DNA from: CAYFQB01 sp964345225
GTDB lineage: Bacteria > Nitrospirota > Thermodesulfovibrionia > Thermodesulfovibrionales > UBA6898
Length of the DNA stretch: 25,098 nucleotides
Direction: 5' to 3'
Assembly: GCA_964345225.1 (NCBI GenBank)
Contig: CAYFQB010000025.1
Span: forward strand, 1 to 25,098
This document shows positions 7,237-15,947 of this stretch, piece by piece; positions within the stretch are counted from its first letter, which is position 1, and each line of letters begins with the position of its first letter. The notes below the pieces were generated by a model. The model had not been told where the DNA came from. It was given only the letters and a program-made list of their open reading frames with translations, and did not search any database. The translations under genes and the position numbers were made by a program.

Positions 7237-9231
7237 TTATATTACATGGCAGAATTTGCAATCTCCCTTTATAAATGGGTTGTGCTTTATATTTCTCAGC
7301 AGGCCCGGTTTTTCCGTCACATGGGGCTGGTGACATCCCAGGCACTTATTGATTTTTCCTATAGACATCAGATGAACATTTAACATCCTGGCTGTGTCCT
7401 CTGCATGGCATTTAATGCATAATGTTTTATCTTTATCACTAAGCAAGTTGCGTGATTCGGAATAATGAGAGATGTGACAGCTCAGACAGTCTCCTTCATC
7501 CATGTCGATATGTCCTTTTCTTAGAGTTGTGGTAACTATTCTTTCATGACATGAAAGACATAGTTCCTTAGGGTGACCTAAAATCAGCTTTGCAAGCTTT
7601 GTCCCGTGTGGACTATGACATTCTGTGCACTTGCCTTCTTCAACAGGTATGTGAATGTTAGGATAACTCTTTAAGTCGTTTTCCATATCGTCATGACATT
7701 CATAACACAGGTCAGCCATTGGTTTAACAGTATTTGAGATGTAATCGCTTGCATGCGGGTCGTGACAGGTTCCACAGGCACTGTCTCCAAAAGGCTTATG
7801 TATATTGCCACCTTTTACATCAAGAATCATGTCACCGTGACAGTTCAGGCAAAGCTCACCCATTAAATTATTCAGCAGGCTTTCATAAGCAGAAGCATGT
7901 GGCTTATGACAGGATATACATTTTTTTATGTTAACAGGTGTATGGATAAAAGTCTTGAAGAACTCTTTTTCCTCCTCTTTATGGCATGTATAACACAAAT
8001 CACTCATGAACGTTTTGGCCATAGCACTGTTATCGCTGCCGTGGGCATCATGGCATTCTGTACAGTCAAGCTTTGAAAAAGGGCTATGTAAATATCTTTC
8101 ATTTAATTCATTTTCTGTATTAATATGGCAGTTAAAACATATTTCTTTAGGATCTGCCTTCAGCAAATAAAACCTGTTTTCCGATGAATGTGGATCATGA
8201 CAGGCTTTACATCCTTTCTCTTTTATCGGTTTATGCAGGTGACTTACTTTTAATATTCCTGACATGTCCGTGTGGCAATTCAGGCAAATTTCGTTTTTAT
8301 CAAAAATGGTTATCTTCGGGTAATCTGTGGCATGCGGGCCATGACAGCTCAGGCATTTACCTTCATCAAGAGGGCGATGCCTGTATGACTTTTTAAATTC
8401 GCTCTCTTCCCTTGCATGGCATTTATAACATAACCTGTCATCCGAAGCTATAACATCCAAGGGGTTAGGGTCTGTGGGTTGTTTATGGCATGAATCGCAT
8501 TGAAGGAGTCTCAAAGGATTATGAACAGATTCCCTTAATAATCTTTCATTTGTTGAGCTGTGGGGGGTGTGACATTCCGAGCATATGCCCTGTTGAACCG
8601 GATAATTTTTATGAGACTTTTTAAAACCTGTTTCAGAATAATTATGACATGACCCGCAGAGTTCCACTTCATCCTTAATAAGACTATATTTGTACTGTGA
8701 GCCGTGGGCTGCATGACATATAAGACACCCATCAGTAGCAGGCTTATGGCGATTTGCCCTCATAAATCCAGCCTGATCGTGACAGGTAAAACACAACTCG
8801 CTTCCTGTCTTTTTCTGGAGAGACTCATTGTCCGATGCATGAGGATTATGGCATGGTAGACATTTGCCCTGCTTTAGTGCAGTATGTACATAAGCCATCT
8901 TTTCAATATCCGAAGACATCTGGGAATGGCAGAGGTAACACAGCCTTATCTCCTCCCTTTCCTTGAGAGATTTAACTGCAATCCTGCCATGGCGGATATG
9001 ACATGCTTCACAGTCCCGTTTAGACATAGGTTCATGTACATATTTCTTATTGAACTCACTCAATTTCTCTTTGTGACAGTCAATGCAAGGTTTAGGTGCA
9101 AAGCCGCGGCGCTTTTTTACAACTCTGCCCTCAGGTGCACATGCAGCAATGAGGCTGATGATAAAAAGTATTGCTATTATCTTAAAGTAATTATTGAAGT
9201 TTATTGCTCTTTTTTCTTTTACTGGTAACAT
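7237..9231 (-). CDS. 26-heme doubled-CXXCH cytochrome c lipoprotein
   Basis: This 664-residue protein has 26 CXXCH motifs, one about every 24 residues after the signal peptide. The signal peptide ends in the lipobox LIAAC with the acylated cysteine at residue 31, so the protein should be lipid-anchored, most likely in the outer membrane. The motifs form about thirteen doubled-CXXCH repeats of roughly 45-55 residues. Each repeat has a conserved histidine between the pair (VHEP, VHTA, HRHRP, LHKP, LHSP, IHTP, IHKP) and PHAS, PHSS or AHGS after the second motif. It ends CKFCHVI. The spacing is regular, so tandem duplication is the likely origin. No ribosome binding site precedes the ATG. The promoter region at 9285-9311 lies just upstream. 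A transmembrane or surface heme wire paired with the beta-barrel protein in this cluster is plausible but inferred. Confidence 0.9.
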   Translation of the reverse strand: MLPVKEKRAINFNNYFKIIAILFIISLIAACAPEGRVVKKRRGFAPKPCIDCHKEKLSEFNKKYVHEPMSKRDCEACHIRHGRIAVKSLKEREEIRLCYLCHSQMSSDIEKMAYVHTALKQGKCLPCHNPHASDNESLQKKTGSELCFTCHDQAGFMRANRHKPATDGCLICHAAHGSQYKYSLIKDEVELCGSCHNYSETGFKKSHKNYPVQQGICSECHTPHSSTNERLLRESVHNPLRLLQCDSCHKQPTDPNPLDVIASDDRLCYKCHAREESEFKKSYRHRPLDEGKCLSCHGPHATDYPKITIFDKNEICLNCHTDMSGILKVSHLHKPIKEKGCKACHDPHSSENRFYLLKADPKEICFNCHINTENELNERYLHSPFSKLDCTECHDAHGSDNSAMAKTFMSDLCYTCHKEEEKEFFKTFIHTPVNIKKCISCHKPHASAYESLLNNLMGELCLNCHGDMILDVKGGNIHKPFGDSACGTCHDPHASDYISNTVKPMADLCYECHDDMENDLKSYPNIHIPVEEGKCTECHSPHGTKLAKLILGHPKELCLSCHERIVTTTLRKGHIDMDEGDCLSCHISHYSESRNLLSDKDKTLCIKCHAEDTARMLNVHLMSIGKINKCLGCHQPHVTEKPGLLRNIKHNPFIKGDCKFCHVI

Positions 9232-9284
9232 TATATTTATATTACACGGTTTTTATACCTGTTAATATAAAAAACTACAATAAT

Positions 9285-9311
9285 ATTATAGCTAAATATA
9301 TACCATGTCAA
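9285..9311 (-). promoter_or_regulatory. Promoter candidate for the 26-heme gene (sigma-70, with overlapping weak sigma-54 match)
   Basis: The minus strand has a perfect TTGACA (9306-9311) and a perfect TATAAT (9285-9290). The spacer is 15 bases, short for sigma-70; TAATAT at 17 bases is an alternative -10. The same DNA reads TGGTATATATTTAGCT (9290-9305), with GG-N10-GC spacing but a poor -12 box. A promoter of some kind is likely; which sigma factor uses it is open. Confidence 0.5.
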
Positions 9312-9312
9312 G

Positions 9313-10989
9313 TTAATTGTCATTTCCCATTTTCTTTTCTATTGACTGGATTGCATCATCAAAGACTCTAATTTCTGCCTCCTGTCTCAATTTTTCTAAA
9401 TATTTGTTATAAAGTTTAACCAACTGTTCTCTAAAATAGGCCATGGTTACATTATCTTTGACTTTATCGAATTCTTTTATACTTTCTTCTGTTTTTGCAG
9501 ACAGTTTTATTATACTGTAGCGTGAATCAGTACTGAATATCGGGCTTATGTCACCGGGCTTCAGTGAATCAATAATCTCCCTGACAGGTTTAGGCAATTC
9601 CTTCCTCGTAAGCCATATATATCCTCCTTCAACATCCTCTTCTGAATCAGGTGATTTAATTTTTGCCAGCCAGGAGAAATCAGCACCATTCTCAAGTTGA
9701 TTCAATATATTACGGGCCTCTTCCATTGTCTCCACCGTTATCTGCTGCACTTTAAAAAGCGCCGGGTTAAGATAATTTTTTTGGTTATTTAAGTAGTAAT
9801 TTTCCAATGCCTCATCAGTGACAACTATCAATGGTTCAATTACTCTCTTGATAAATACATTCTCTAGAAACTGGTTCTGGTATCGGCGCACCCTGTCTCT
9901 TAAGTCGGTTGTCATTTCATAATGTCTGCTAATCGCCTCATGGTCTACCAGTTTGTGATCAATCCAGCTGTTAATTACTGCTTCATTAATGTTTGATTTA
10001 TCTTTAGATCTCAAGTAAACAGGCAGAGCTATTTCTACAAAATCTCCTACTGTTAATACCGAATCATAAACCTCCGCCAGAGGACTTTTGTCCATCCACA
10101 ATTTATCCAACTCAGCCTGTTCTACATCCAGCTTAATCTCTGAAAGAAGCTCTTGATTAATATTTATGACTGCCTGTTCACGTAGATACCCCAGGTATTC
10201 ATCCGAGCGCTCTTTTTCTCTCTTTTTTCTCAAAGATTTTTCTATCTCCATTCTAACTGTTTCAAACTTTTCGTCAGGGAGTCCTTTAATATCAAGTGCT
10301 TTTAAAATATAATACTTTTCTTTGATTTTTATAATATCACTCAATTCATCGGGTTTTAGACTGTCAAGGGATTTTAATATATATGGGTCTAGAGCATTTC
10401 TCCTGAAAAGAACTGCACCTCCGTCTCTTATAGAGGCATTAGAAGAATATTCTCTGGCCATATCACTAAAATCAGCTCCATCCTTAAGTTTATCCAAAAT
10501 ATTTTTTGCAGCCTCTTCAGAGTCTGCCTCTATAATATTAAATCGCATATAGTTCTTCCTGTAGATCTCCATAATATCTTCTTCTGTTATCGAGACTTTC
10601 TGCACGATCTCCTCTTGATGGAGCCTCACTACAGACTCTCTCAGGACAAAAGCACGGACTGCCCTTTGCACCTCGGGAAACTGTTCAATTCCCATACGCC
10701 GTGCCTCGTCAGCAATCAATCTGACATTTATAATTTTCTGAACAAACTGAGATATGTCAAGAGAACCTGCAGTTGAGAGGTCCCGTCTCCTGTGAGCAAT
10801 CCGCAATGAATAATTTAGGTCTTTTTCATTTATAGGCTCGCCATCTACAACTGCCAAAATTTTTTCCTGCTTAGAAAATGAAGCACACCCACCAAGACAA
10901 GTAATAAGTAGGAAGCAAGAAGCAAGAAGTAAAACATAATAAGAGAAACATAAAGTTCTCTTGACTTCAGACCATTTGTGTCTTATCAC
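9313..10989 (-). CDS. Lipoprotein peptidyl-prolyl isomerase with two parvulin domains (SurA/PpiC type)
   Basis: The signal peptide ends in lipobox CLGGC (cysteine at residue 35 from the GTG start), predicting an outer-membrane or periplasmic lipoprotein. A SurA-type chaperone segment (about 45-140) is followed by two parvulin-like domains at about 147-235 and 400-490. Each has the LKDGADFS or LENGADFS helix, a GG turn (DGGAVLF, EGGYIWL) and SLKPDELS or SLKPGDIS. A helical linker joins them, and the C-terminus is coiled-coil-like. Such isomerases help fold exported proteins; beside cytochrome genes the substrates are probably cytochromes or the beta-barrel. The frame is also open at TTG 10992, but GTG at 10989 overlaps the stop of the upstream gene as GTGA, which indicates translational coupling. 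The signal-peptide core is encoded by a 7-bp repeat array. Confidence 0.87.
   Translation of the reverse strand: MIRHKWSEVKRTLCFSYYVLLLASCFLLITCLGGCASFSKQEKILAVVDGEPINEKDLNYSLRIAHRRRDLSTAGSLDISQFVQKIINVRLIADEARRMGIEQFPEVQRAVRAFVLRESVVRLHQEEIVQKVSITEEDIMEIYRKNYMRFNIIEADSEEAAKNILDKLKDGADFSDMAREYSSNASIRDGGAVLFRRNALDPYILKSLDSLKPDELSDIIKIKEKYYILKALDIKGLPDEKFETVRMEIEKSLRKKREKERSDEYLGYLREQAVININQELLSEIKLDVEQAELDKLWMDKSPLAEVYDSVLTVGDFVEIALPVYLRSKDKSNINEAVINSWIDHKLVDHEAISRHYEMTTDLRDRVRRYQNQFLENVFIKRVIEPLIVVTDEALENYYLNNQKNYLNPALFKVQQITVETMEEARNILNQLENGADFSWLAKIKSPDSEEDVEGGYIWLTRKELPKPVREIIDSLKPGDISPIFSTDSRYSIIKLSAKTEESIKEFDKVKDNVTMAYFREQLVKLYNKYLEKLRQEAEIRVFDDAIQSIEKKMGNDN
10899..10933. repeat. 7-bp repeats inside the isomerase signal-peptide coding region
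   Basis: Five consecutive heptamers on the plus strand read AAGTAAT, AAGTAGG, AAGCAAG, AAGCAAG and AAGTAAA. They encode residues of about 20-31 of the isomerase (VLLLASCFLLIT), the hydrophobic core of its lipoprotein signal peptide. This is the same heptamer family as the intergenic arrays, in reverse orientation. Confidence 0.75.
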
Positions 10990-12053
10990 CAATTTACTTT
11001 TTCCATTTTCTCTGTTAATTTCTCAACTATATCAGTTGCAACTTTATCCACGGCTCTTATCTTGCCCCAGTCGAAAATGATTATATTATCGTCACCGCCT
11101 AATCTGCTACTTTCGTACCATAAAATTCTATTTTCTCTGGCATCTATAAGTCTGGCTGAAATATCCACTTCAGGCGGGGAAGAAGTATCCATCCCGTCTG
11201 AATATAGTTCCACCGTACCAACTAAAATTCCATCCACCATTAAAGAATCCGACAGGGCTTTTATACTTTTGTAATCCAGCTCGCCTTTATATCTCACCCT
11301 TGATTTCACTATAGCTCTCCTGACCTCACCATATTCTATAGTCTCAAATACTCGACTCTTGAACAGCTCCACTAAAAACATATTGGTAGCTATAATACCC
11401 GCATCTACTCTTCTGCTTTTGTTCAGAAAGGGCATTACAGCAATTTTGTATGTATATTCTTTTTCTATAAAAGGCGGTACGGTACTGAAAGACTCAAATA
11501 GTCTGTTCACGACCTTTGGAACCAATTCGTCCATTGTTTTTGCCGTGCCCAAACCAAGTATCTTGGTAAAATCTTCTCCAGTAGCAGTGGCAAAATTTGC
11601 CCACAGTATGAGTCCGGTAGAGGAATCTACCAGGCGTGTTGAAAGTCCGATCTGGGGGTTTTCCCTGATATAAATTGAATAAACAGAACCCAACAAAATA
11701 GCACTTGCATTCAATTCACTCCCTATTTTACGAGCCAGCTCTCTTGAGATGTAACTTGTTGTCCTTACCCTCTCTTTAAGTAAAAATCTGTTCAGGCTAT
11801 CCGCATCAACAATTTCGAAACCCTCCCCTTCCAGACGCTGCTTCAACACAGGCATAACGTATATCAGGGCATCTTTTTCATCGCTTAAATTCTCAAAAGG
11901 AAAGAGAGCTATTTTCCCTTTTAATTCGCCCCCTGCCGATAATGACTGTTCTGCATAACCTGACCCTGCAGAAAAGTGCATAATGATGATCAGGGAGCAT
12001 AGAGCATAGAGCATAGAGAGGATAATGTTTACCAGGTTACCTTTTTTTATCAT
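10986..12053 (-). CDS. Exported protein with two CsgG/GNA1162-like domains
   Basis: A signal peptide (about 1-34, ending GSGYA) is followed by two copies of the same alpha/beta domain. Copy one (about 46-190) begins KIALFPFENLSDEKDA, and copy two (about 203-345) begins KIAVMPFLNKSRRVDAG. Both later contain an ILLGSVY or ILVGTVE strand and a segment of the type RLVDSSTGLILWA or RLIDARENRILWY. These are hallmarks of the CsgG/HfaB, GNA1162 and LpoB group of envelope proteins, which includes the curli export channel. There is no lipobox cysteine, unlike the two single-domain relatives upstream. The gene follows those paralogs after a 222-base repeat-rich gap and overlaps the isomerase gene by 3-4 bases. 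Function is uncertain; secretion or outer-membrane assembly is suggested by family. No ribosome binding site is visible. Confidence 0.78.
   Translation of the reverse strand: MIKKGNLVNIILSMLYALCSLIIIMHFSAGSGYAEQSLSAGGELKGKIALFPFENLSDEKDALIYVMPVLKQRLEGEGFEIVDADSLNRFLLKERVRTTSYISRELARKIGSELNASAILLGSVYSIYIRENPQIGLSTRLVDSSTGLILWANFATATGEDFTKILGLGTAKTMDELVPKVVNRLFESFSTVPPFIEKEYTYKIAVMPFLNKSRRVDAGIIATNMFLVELFKSRVFETIEYGEVRRAIVKSRVRYKGELDYKSIKALSDSLMVDGILVGTVELYSDGMDTSSPPEVDISARLIDARENRILWYESSRLGGDDNIIIFDWGKIRAVDKVATDIVEKLTEKMEKVNW
11995..12015. repeat. Three GAGCATA heptamers in a signal-peptide coding region
   Basis: The plus strand has GAGCATA three times in exact tandem. Read on the minus strand it encodes residues 13-20 (SMLYALCS), the hydrophobic core of the signal peptide of the double-domain CsgG-like protein. 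The sequence differs from the AAGTAGG heptamers but has the same period. Confidence 0.7.
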
Positions 12054-12137
12054 AATTTATTAAAATATTTTTTTAAAAAAAAACTTAAACTGTGAAAACT
12101 GCTGAAACTGTAGTTCTCCGGTATTGGCTATTTGATC

Positions 12138-12262
12138 TATGCCATTTACCCTTTGCCTTTAGCCTGTTTTTTATCTAGTGCCTACTCTTTACTCCTTACT
12201 TCTTACTCTTTACCTCTACCTTTAACTTTACCTGTCTTTCTTTACTCCTTACTTCTTACCCT
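12138..12262. repeat. Degenerate 7-bp repeat array in a 222-bp intergenic gap
   Basis: The plus strand is heptameric: CCTACTC, TTTACTC, CTTACTT, CTTACTC, TTTACCT at 12181-12215, then more copies at 12238-12262. Looser units (TTTACCC, TTTGCCT, TTAGCCT) occur at about 12145-12165. It fills most of the gap 12054-12275 between two CsgG-like genes. The hydrophobic plus-strand frame 12132-12338 is an artefact of the repeat. Confidence 0.7.
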
Positions 12263-12275
12263 GGCTTTTTGCACA

Positions 12276-12863
12276 TTAATAATAATATGTAAGTGTCTGG
12301 ATAGCCTCTCTTACAACCCTCAGCATTGTTTCACTTAACGTATCAACCCTGGAACCAAAATGTCTTGCCATGAAACTGTCCCCTACACTCGTTCTTGTAA
12401 CTGACCAGATGATACTTCCTGAATTTGCATCTGCCATCATCAGGGTAATAGTCACCTCTGGGGCAGAAACGTTTCCAATTCTGACCGTTCCAAATCTCTC
12501 GACAGAACCAAATACGACAGCCTGAACTTTCAGTGTTTTCCCTAAATTTTTTATCTGTTCTGCATTCAGAGATGAAATAGATCTGATTCCAGTCTTATCG
12601 ACTGCAGATATTGCATCACCTGGAACTACAACGTCGACAAGGCCCGAAACAAGCAGCTCATTGATCACAACCTGCCTCACAGCTTCACCGGCAGTCCTGT
12701 CGTTACTGAGGTTATCAAGTGGCAATACCGCCACCTTTTCGATAAAGCTAAAGTCTACATCTTCGCGGATATGATATGCAGAGTCCTTTCGGGCTCCGCA
12801 GCCGATAATCATTAATGTTATAATGAGTAAACCTGTCAGGAGAAATTTCTTTAAAAAACTCAT
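12276..12863 (-). CDS. CsgG/GNA1162-like lipoprotein, copy A
   Basis: This 195-residue lipoprotein has lipobox MIIGC (cysteine 22). The single domain begins KVAVLPLDNLSNDRTAGEA. It continues with a helix, VVFGSVERFG, and the segment PEVTITLMMADANSGSIIW, the layout of the CsgG, GNA1162 and LpoB group. The end (RHFGSRVDTLSETMLRVVREAI) is nearly superimposable on the neighbouring copy at 12938-13558, so the two arose by tandem duplication. GAGAGG lies 9 bases before the ATG. The family suggests a periplasmic-side outer-membrane lipoprotein that assists secretion or envelope assembly. The specific role is unknown. Confidence 0.8.
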   Translation of the reverse strand: MSFLKKFLLTGLLIITLMIIGCGARKDSAYHIREDVDFSFIEKVAVLPLDNLSNDRTAGEAVRQVVINELLVSGLVDVVVPGDAISAVDKTGIRSISSLNAEQIKNLGKTLKVQAVVFGSVERFGTVRIGNVSAPEVTITLMMADANSGSIIWSVTRTSVGDSFMARHFGSRVDTLSETMLRVVREAIQTLTYYY

Positions 12864-12937
12864 TTTAAAATACCTCTCAATCGTTAGTGTTCAAATACCA
12901 ATTGTCTGACACAGGCACTTTAACCATGGGCTTACAA

Positions 12938-13558
12938 TTAAAATAAAGTATCAATGGCTTCATGTACTAATTTCCTGGCTGCCTCACTCAGTGTTTTGCT
13001 TTCCGCCCCAAAGTGTCTAGTCCAGAAGCTGGCGCCACCTGACGTATGCCATACAGACCATATAATGCTGCTTGAGGATGTCTCAAGCAATCTTAGACTG
13101 ATTGACACCTCAGGATAACTTGCTGCAACATAGCTGCTTACCTGAAACGCTTCCACCGAGCCCATCATAACTGCATCCACTCCCAGTGTTTCTCCTATCT
13201 CTTTTATATTCTCACTGCTTATGGTACTCAGGGATTTAACCTTTAATTCTACAAGGAGTCTGGTTACTTCACCGGGTTCAATAACATCTATGCCTCTTGA
13301 CAGCATTTCTGTAATTACCAGCCTCCTTATTTTTTCACCTGCAAATTTATCGGTTGTCAGTGGCTCCAAAGGTAACACAGCTATCCTTTTGATACTGCTT
13401 ATATCAGTATTTGGCCTGGCATAGTACTTCATTACCCTTGTGGAACTACACCCTGATACACCTGATACAATTGATGATACGAGCAAAAAAATAAGTATTA
13501 AAACGGAAGCATTAAAAAATTGCGTATTCTGCTTCTTATTTTTCAATCTTCTCTCCAT
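12938..13558 (-). CDS. CsgG/GNA1162-like lipoprotein, copy B
   Basis: This paralog of the adjacent gene has lipobox VSGC (SGVSGCSS, cysteine 37) and a domain starting RIAVLPLEPLTTDKFAGEK. It continues with VMMGSVEAFQ, PEVSISLRLLETSSSSIIW and the ending FWTRHFGAESKTLSEAARKLVHEAI. The ATG at 13558 has no ribosome binding site before it. A TTG at 13546 (codon 5) has GGAG six bases upstream and may be the true start; either choice leaves the signal peptide intact. It lies 28 bases after the beta-barrel gene, so the two are probably co-transcribed. An association with the beta-barrel is inferred from the spacing only. Confidence 0.8.
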   Translation of the reverse strand: MERRLKNKKQNTQFFNASVLILIFLLVSSIVSGVSGCSSTRVMKYYARPNTDISSIKRIAVLPLEPLTTDKFAGEKIRRLVITEMLSRGIDVIEPGEVTRLLVELKVKSLSTISSENIKEIGETLGVDAVMMGSVEAFQVSSYVAASYPEVSISLRLLETSSSSIIWSVWHTSGGASFWTRHFGAESKTLSEAARKLVHEAIDTLF

Positions 13559-13586
13559 AAACTAGTTTATATTATAAATACAGTAA

Positions 13587-15917
13587 TTATAATGTGCAAT
13601 TCAAATTTCCGCTAAAAGTATGGATTTCTGTCTTTGTATCATTCTTCTCCAGTGTGTAACTATATGTTAACTGGGCATTTATAAACTTGGTTATATACCA
13701 TATCAAATAGCTGCTTATAGTATCAGCTGTTGAAGAATCTAGTTCGGTATAAGTGTTTTTATAATCCAAATTAAGCCTGATAGCTGGCAGCGGCAGCCAA
13801 TCCATTAAAAATTCCCTTGTTAGAGTAATATTACTATCTGTATTTAATATCTTATAGCTGCCTGAAATATTGACAAAACGACCAGGCCTGTAGGTCAGTT
13901 GCAATTTACCCTCCTGTGAATCTGAGGATGTGCTTTCTGAAGAAATCCAATTAAACCCGTAATTAATATTTCCGGACAGTTTCTTCGTAAATATTGCATG
14001 GATTGAGCCGGTAATAAAACGTGAAGAAGTCTCGGTGTCGTTTGTATATGATTTTGACTCTGTGTAACCAATATCGTTAACCATGTTAACATCCCTGTAT
14101 AATCTTGAACCGATACTTAATAAAATCGAGTTGCTATTCATTTGCTTCTCGCCAAAGCTGTAGCTGTCAGTTCTTATTAAAGAGAGACTTGTATTAATGC
14201 TCTGCAGTGGAGATGAACTGAAGGATAATGAATAGGTATTGGATTTAATATCCGTTGTATCTTTGTTATCAAATGCCTCGTTTCTTTGAAAATTAAAGGT
14301 TGTTGTAAGCAGCCTGTGTGTCAACCATGTTGATGATATAGCGAAGGTTCTCGTTACATTGGTAATCATTGCCTTGTCCAGCTCTGTTTCAGGTTTGATA
14401 AACACATTTGTTAACATGCCAGAGATAGAATTCAGGATTGATTCGGGAGTCTGATCTGACCTATTTAAATAGAAATTTAATGAGAAACTCAACTTTTTTA
14501 AAGGTCTCAGACCTGCACTGATACTCAGTCCCTGTGTAAAAAATTCTGTTACTTCAGAAAGCTCGCCTGTTGATGGGACAATATCTGTACCATACGCCTC
14601 GACCTCAGTTACAAAAACATCATTTATAGTGGCTGTGGCCAGATTCACTGCCTTAAAATACCGGGCAGTCGTTGATGTAAACGTTATCTCAACGAGGTAT
14701 ATGTTATTGAAGACATCATATTGAGTTACTGTTACGCCTGAAACAGGTATACTTGTCCATATCGTTCCCGGTATATTGGTATTGCTCCAGTAGATTTCCC
14801 AGTTAGCCGGGTTAGTAAGATTTACATCCAGTCTGACATCTTTATTCACATAAATAAACATACGATCAACACTCTTTCCAGATGATAATTGCTCAAGACC
14901 TATGTTATAATAAAGGAATCCGTTTGCACCGATATTGTACCCGGTCGGGTTAATCCTATCATTGTCTATTAATAGACCATCAGCAGCTAAAGAATCAACA
15001 CTTCGATTTGCTAGATCTGGACCAAGTGCCCAACGCCCGGTTTGTGGCGTCCGCATAAAAACCACACTTCCTGTTTCAGACACAAATTGGCGTCTTTTAT
15101 TCCTTATATAGTTCCCCTGATAGCTTGAAAAAATTGTCAGTTTATTATTCCAGAAAATCCTGGAATATCCAATGTTGTATAAAGCACTAAAATTATCATC
15201 TATTGTCTTAGATGTTGTACTTACAGGCGTTTTAGTTATACGATGGACATAATTAAGGTTATATCCCAATTTAAAATCCTTATAAAAAGTCTGATAACCG
15301 GAGTTTCCAGAATATGATGTGACTGTACTATCCGTAATTTTTGGTGAAAGATAGTCGTAATTCTTTTGCCTGTCAATCTGAATCGAAAGAGATGGAAAAT
15401 CTCTTGGTGTTAAATTAAAGCGGGAATAATAATATTCTTCGGTCATTCTGCTTTCTTTTTTTAATTTTGCTGTTGTCCATCTTTCATGACGCCGGTAACC
15501 AAGATTCACATTATAAACAGAATTACTTAGAAAAAAATCTATCGCGGGTTCTATTGCCCTGCTGTAGTTTTTTGTAGTATTTCCCAGGCTATCTGTAAAA
15601 CTGAGATCATTGAGTGTCGTCCTGACATAGAGCTGATAAGATATTTTCGGGGTAATCTTTTTATTCAAGGTCAGATAATAATTCTGTCTAAAAGTACTGG
15701 ATTTTGTTTCGTCCTCATCGTCTTCAGTCTGTTCTGTGGTAGTGTATTCAATATTTGATAATAAATTAAGACCCTCGGCAAATACATATGAGTTTAAAAA
15801 AAGTATTAAAAAAAGAGCCAATAGCAAAGAGCTTAGATTGAAGAGCTTTGAACCGGCATGGCATCGCTGCAGTGAACTTTTTACATTTCCTTTGCTATCT
15901 GATTTTTGTTCATTCAT
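13587..15917 (-). CDS. Large outer-membrane beta-barrel protein with a discoidin-like insert
   Basis: The protein has 776 residues, with a signal peptide core at about 28-46 ending NSYVFA. The mature part is made of alternating polar and aromatic strands typical of outer-membrane barrels, such as YQLYVRTTLNDLSF, NVNLGYRRHERW and LQLTYRPGRFVNISGSY. Between roughly 330 and 450 the pattern changes to a segment resembling an F5/8 type C (discoidin) beta-sandwich: DRMFIYVNKDVRLDVNL, then WEIYWSNTN, then ARYFKAVNL and VFVTEVEAYG. The barrel resumes afterwards. The last residues, GNLNCTL, lack the usual terminal aromatic. In porin-cytochrome conduits a barrel of this kind sheathes a multiheme protein, so pairing with the 26-heme or 16-heme protein is attractive but unproven. 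No ribosome binding site is seen at the ATG. Confidence 0.8.
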   Translation of the reverse strand: MNEQKSDSKGNVKSSLQRCHAGSKLFNLSSLLLALFLILFLNSYVFAEGLNLLSNIEYTTTEQTEDDEDETKSSTFRQNYYLTLNKKITPKISYQLYVRTTLNDLSFTDSLGNTTKNYSRAIEPAIDFFLSNSVYNVNLGYRRHERWTTAKLKKESRMTEEYYYSRFNLTPRDFPSLSIQIDRQKNYDYLSPKITDSTVTSYSGNSGYQTFYKDFKLGYNLNYVHRITKTPVSTTSKTIDDNFSALYNIGYSRIFWNNKLTIFSSYQGNYIRNKRRQFVSETGSVVFMRTPQTGRWALGPDLANRSVDSLAADGLLIDNDRINPTGYNIGANGFLYYNIGLEQLSSGKSVDRMFIYVNKDVRLDVNLTNPANWEIYWSNTNIPGTIWTSIPVSGVTVTQYDVFNNIYLVEITFTSTTARYFKAVNLATATINDVFVTEVEAYGTDIVPSTGELSEVTEFFTQGLSISAGLRPLKKLSFSLNFYLNRSDQTPESILNSISGMLTNVFIKPETELDKAMITNVTRTFAISSTWLTHRLLTTTFNFQRNEAFDNKDTTDIKSNTYSLSFSSSPLQSINTSLSLIRTDSYSFGEKQMNSNSILLSIGSRLYRDVNMVNDIGYTESKSYTNDTETSSRFITGSIHAIFTKKLSGNINYGFNWISSESTSSDSQEGKLQLTYRPGRFVNISGSYKILNTDSNITLTREFLMDWLPLPAIRLNLDYKNTYTELDSSTADTISSYLIWYITKFINAQLTYSYTLEKNDTKTEIHTFSGNLNCTL

Positions 15918-15947
15918 ACTTGCTCATGGCCTTTAGGTCTTTACCAC

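Noticed and set aside
7192..7383. Hydrophobic plus-strand frame beginning MPTAYCLLPTFLLHALYY
   Set aside because: It starts in the heptamer array and runs antisense into the 26-heme gene; the hydrophobicity comes from the repeat.
12132..12338. Hydrophobic plus-strand frame resembling a small membrane protein
   Set aside because: It consists of heptamer repeat translation and antisense of a CsgG-like gene, with no ribosome binding site.
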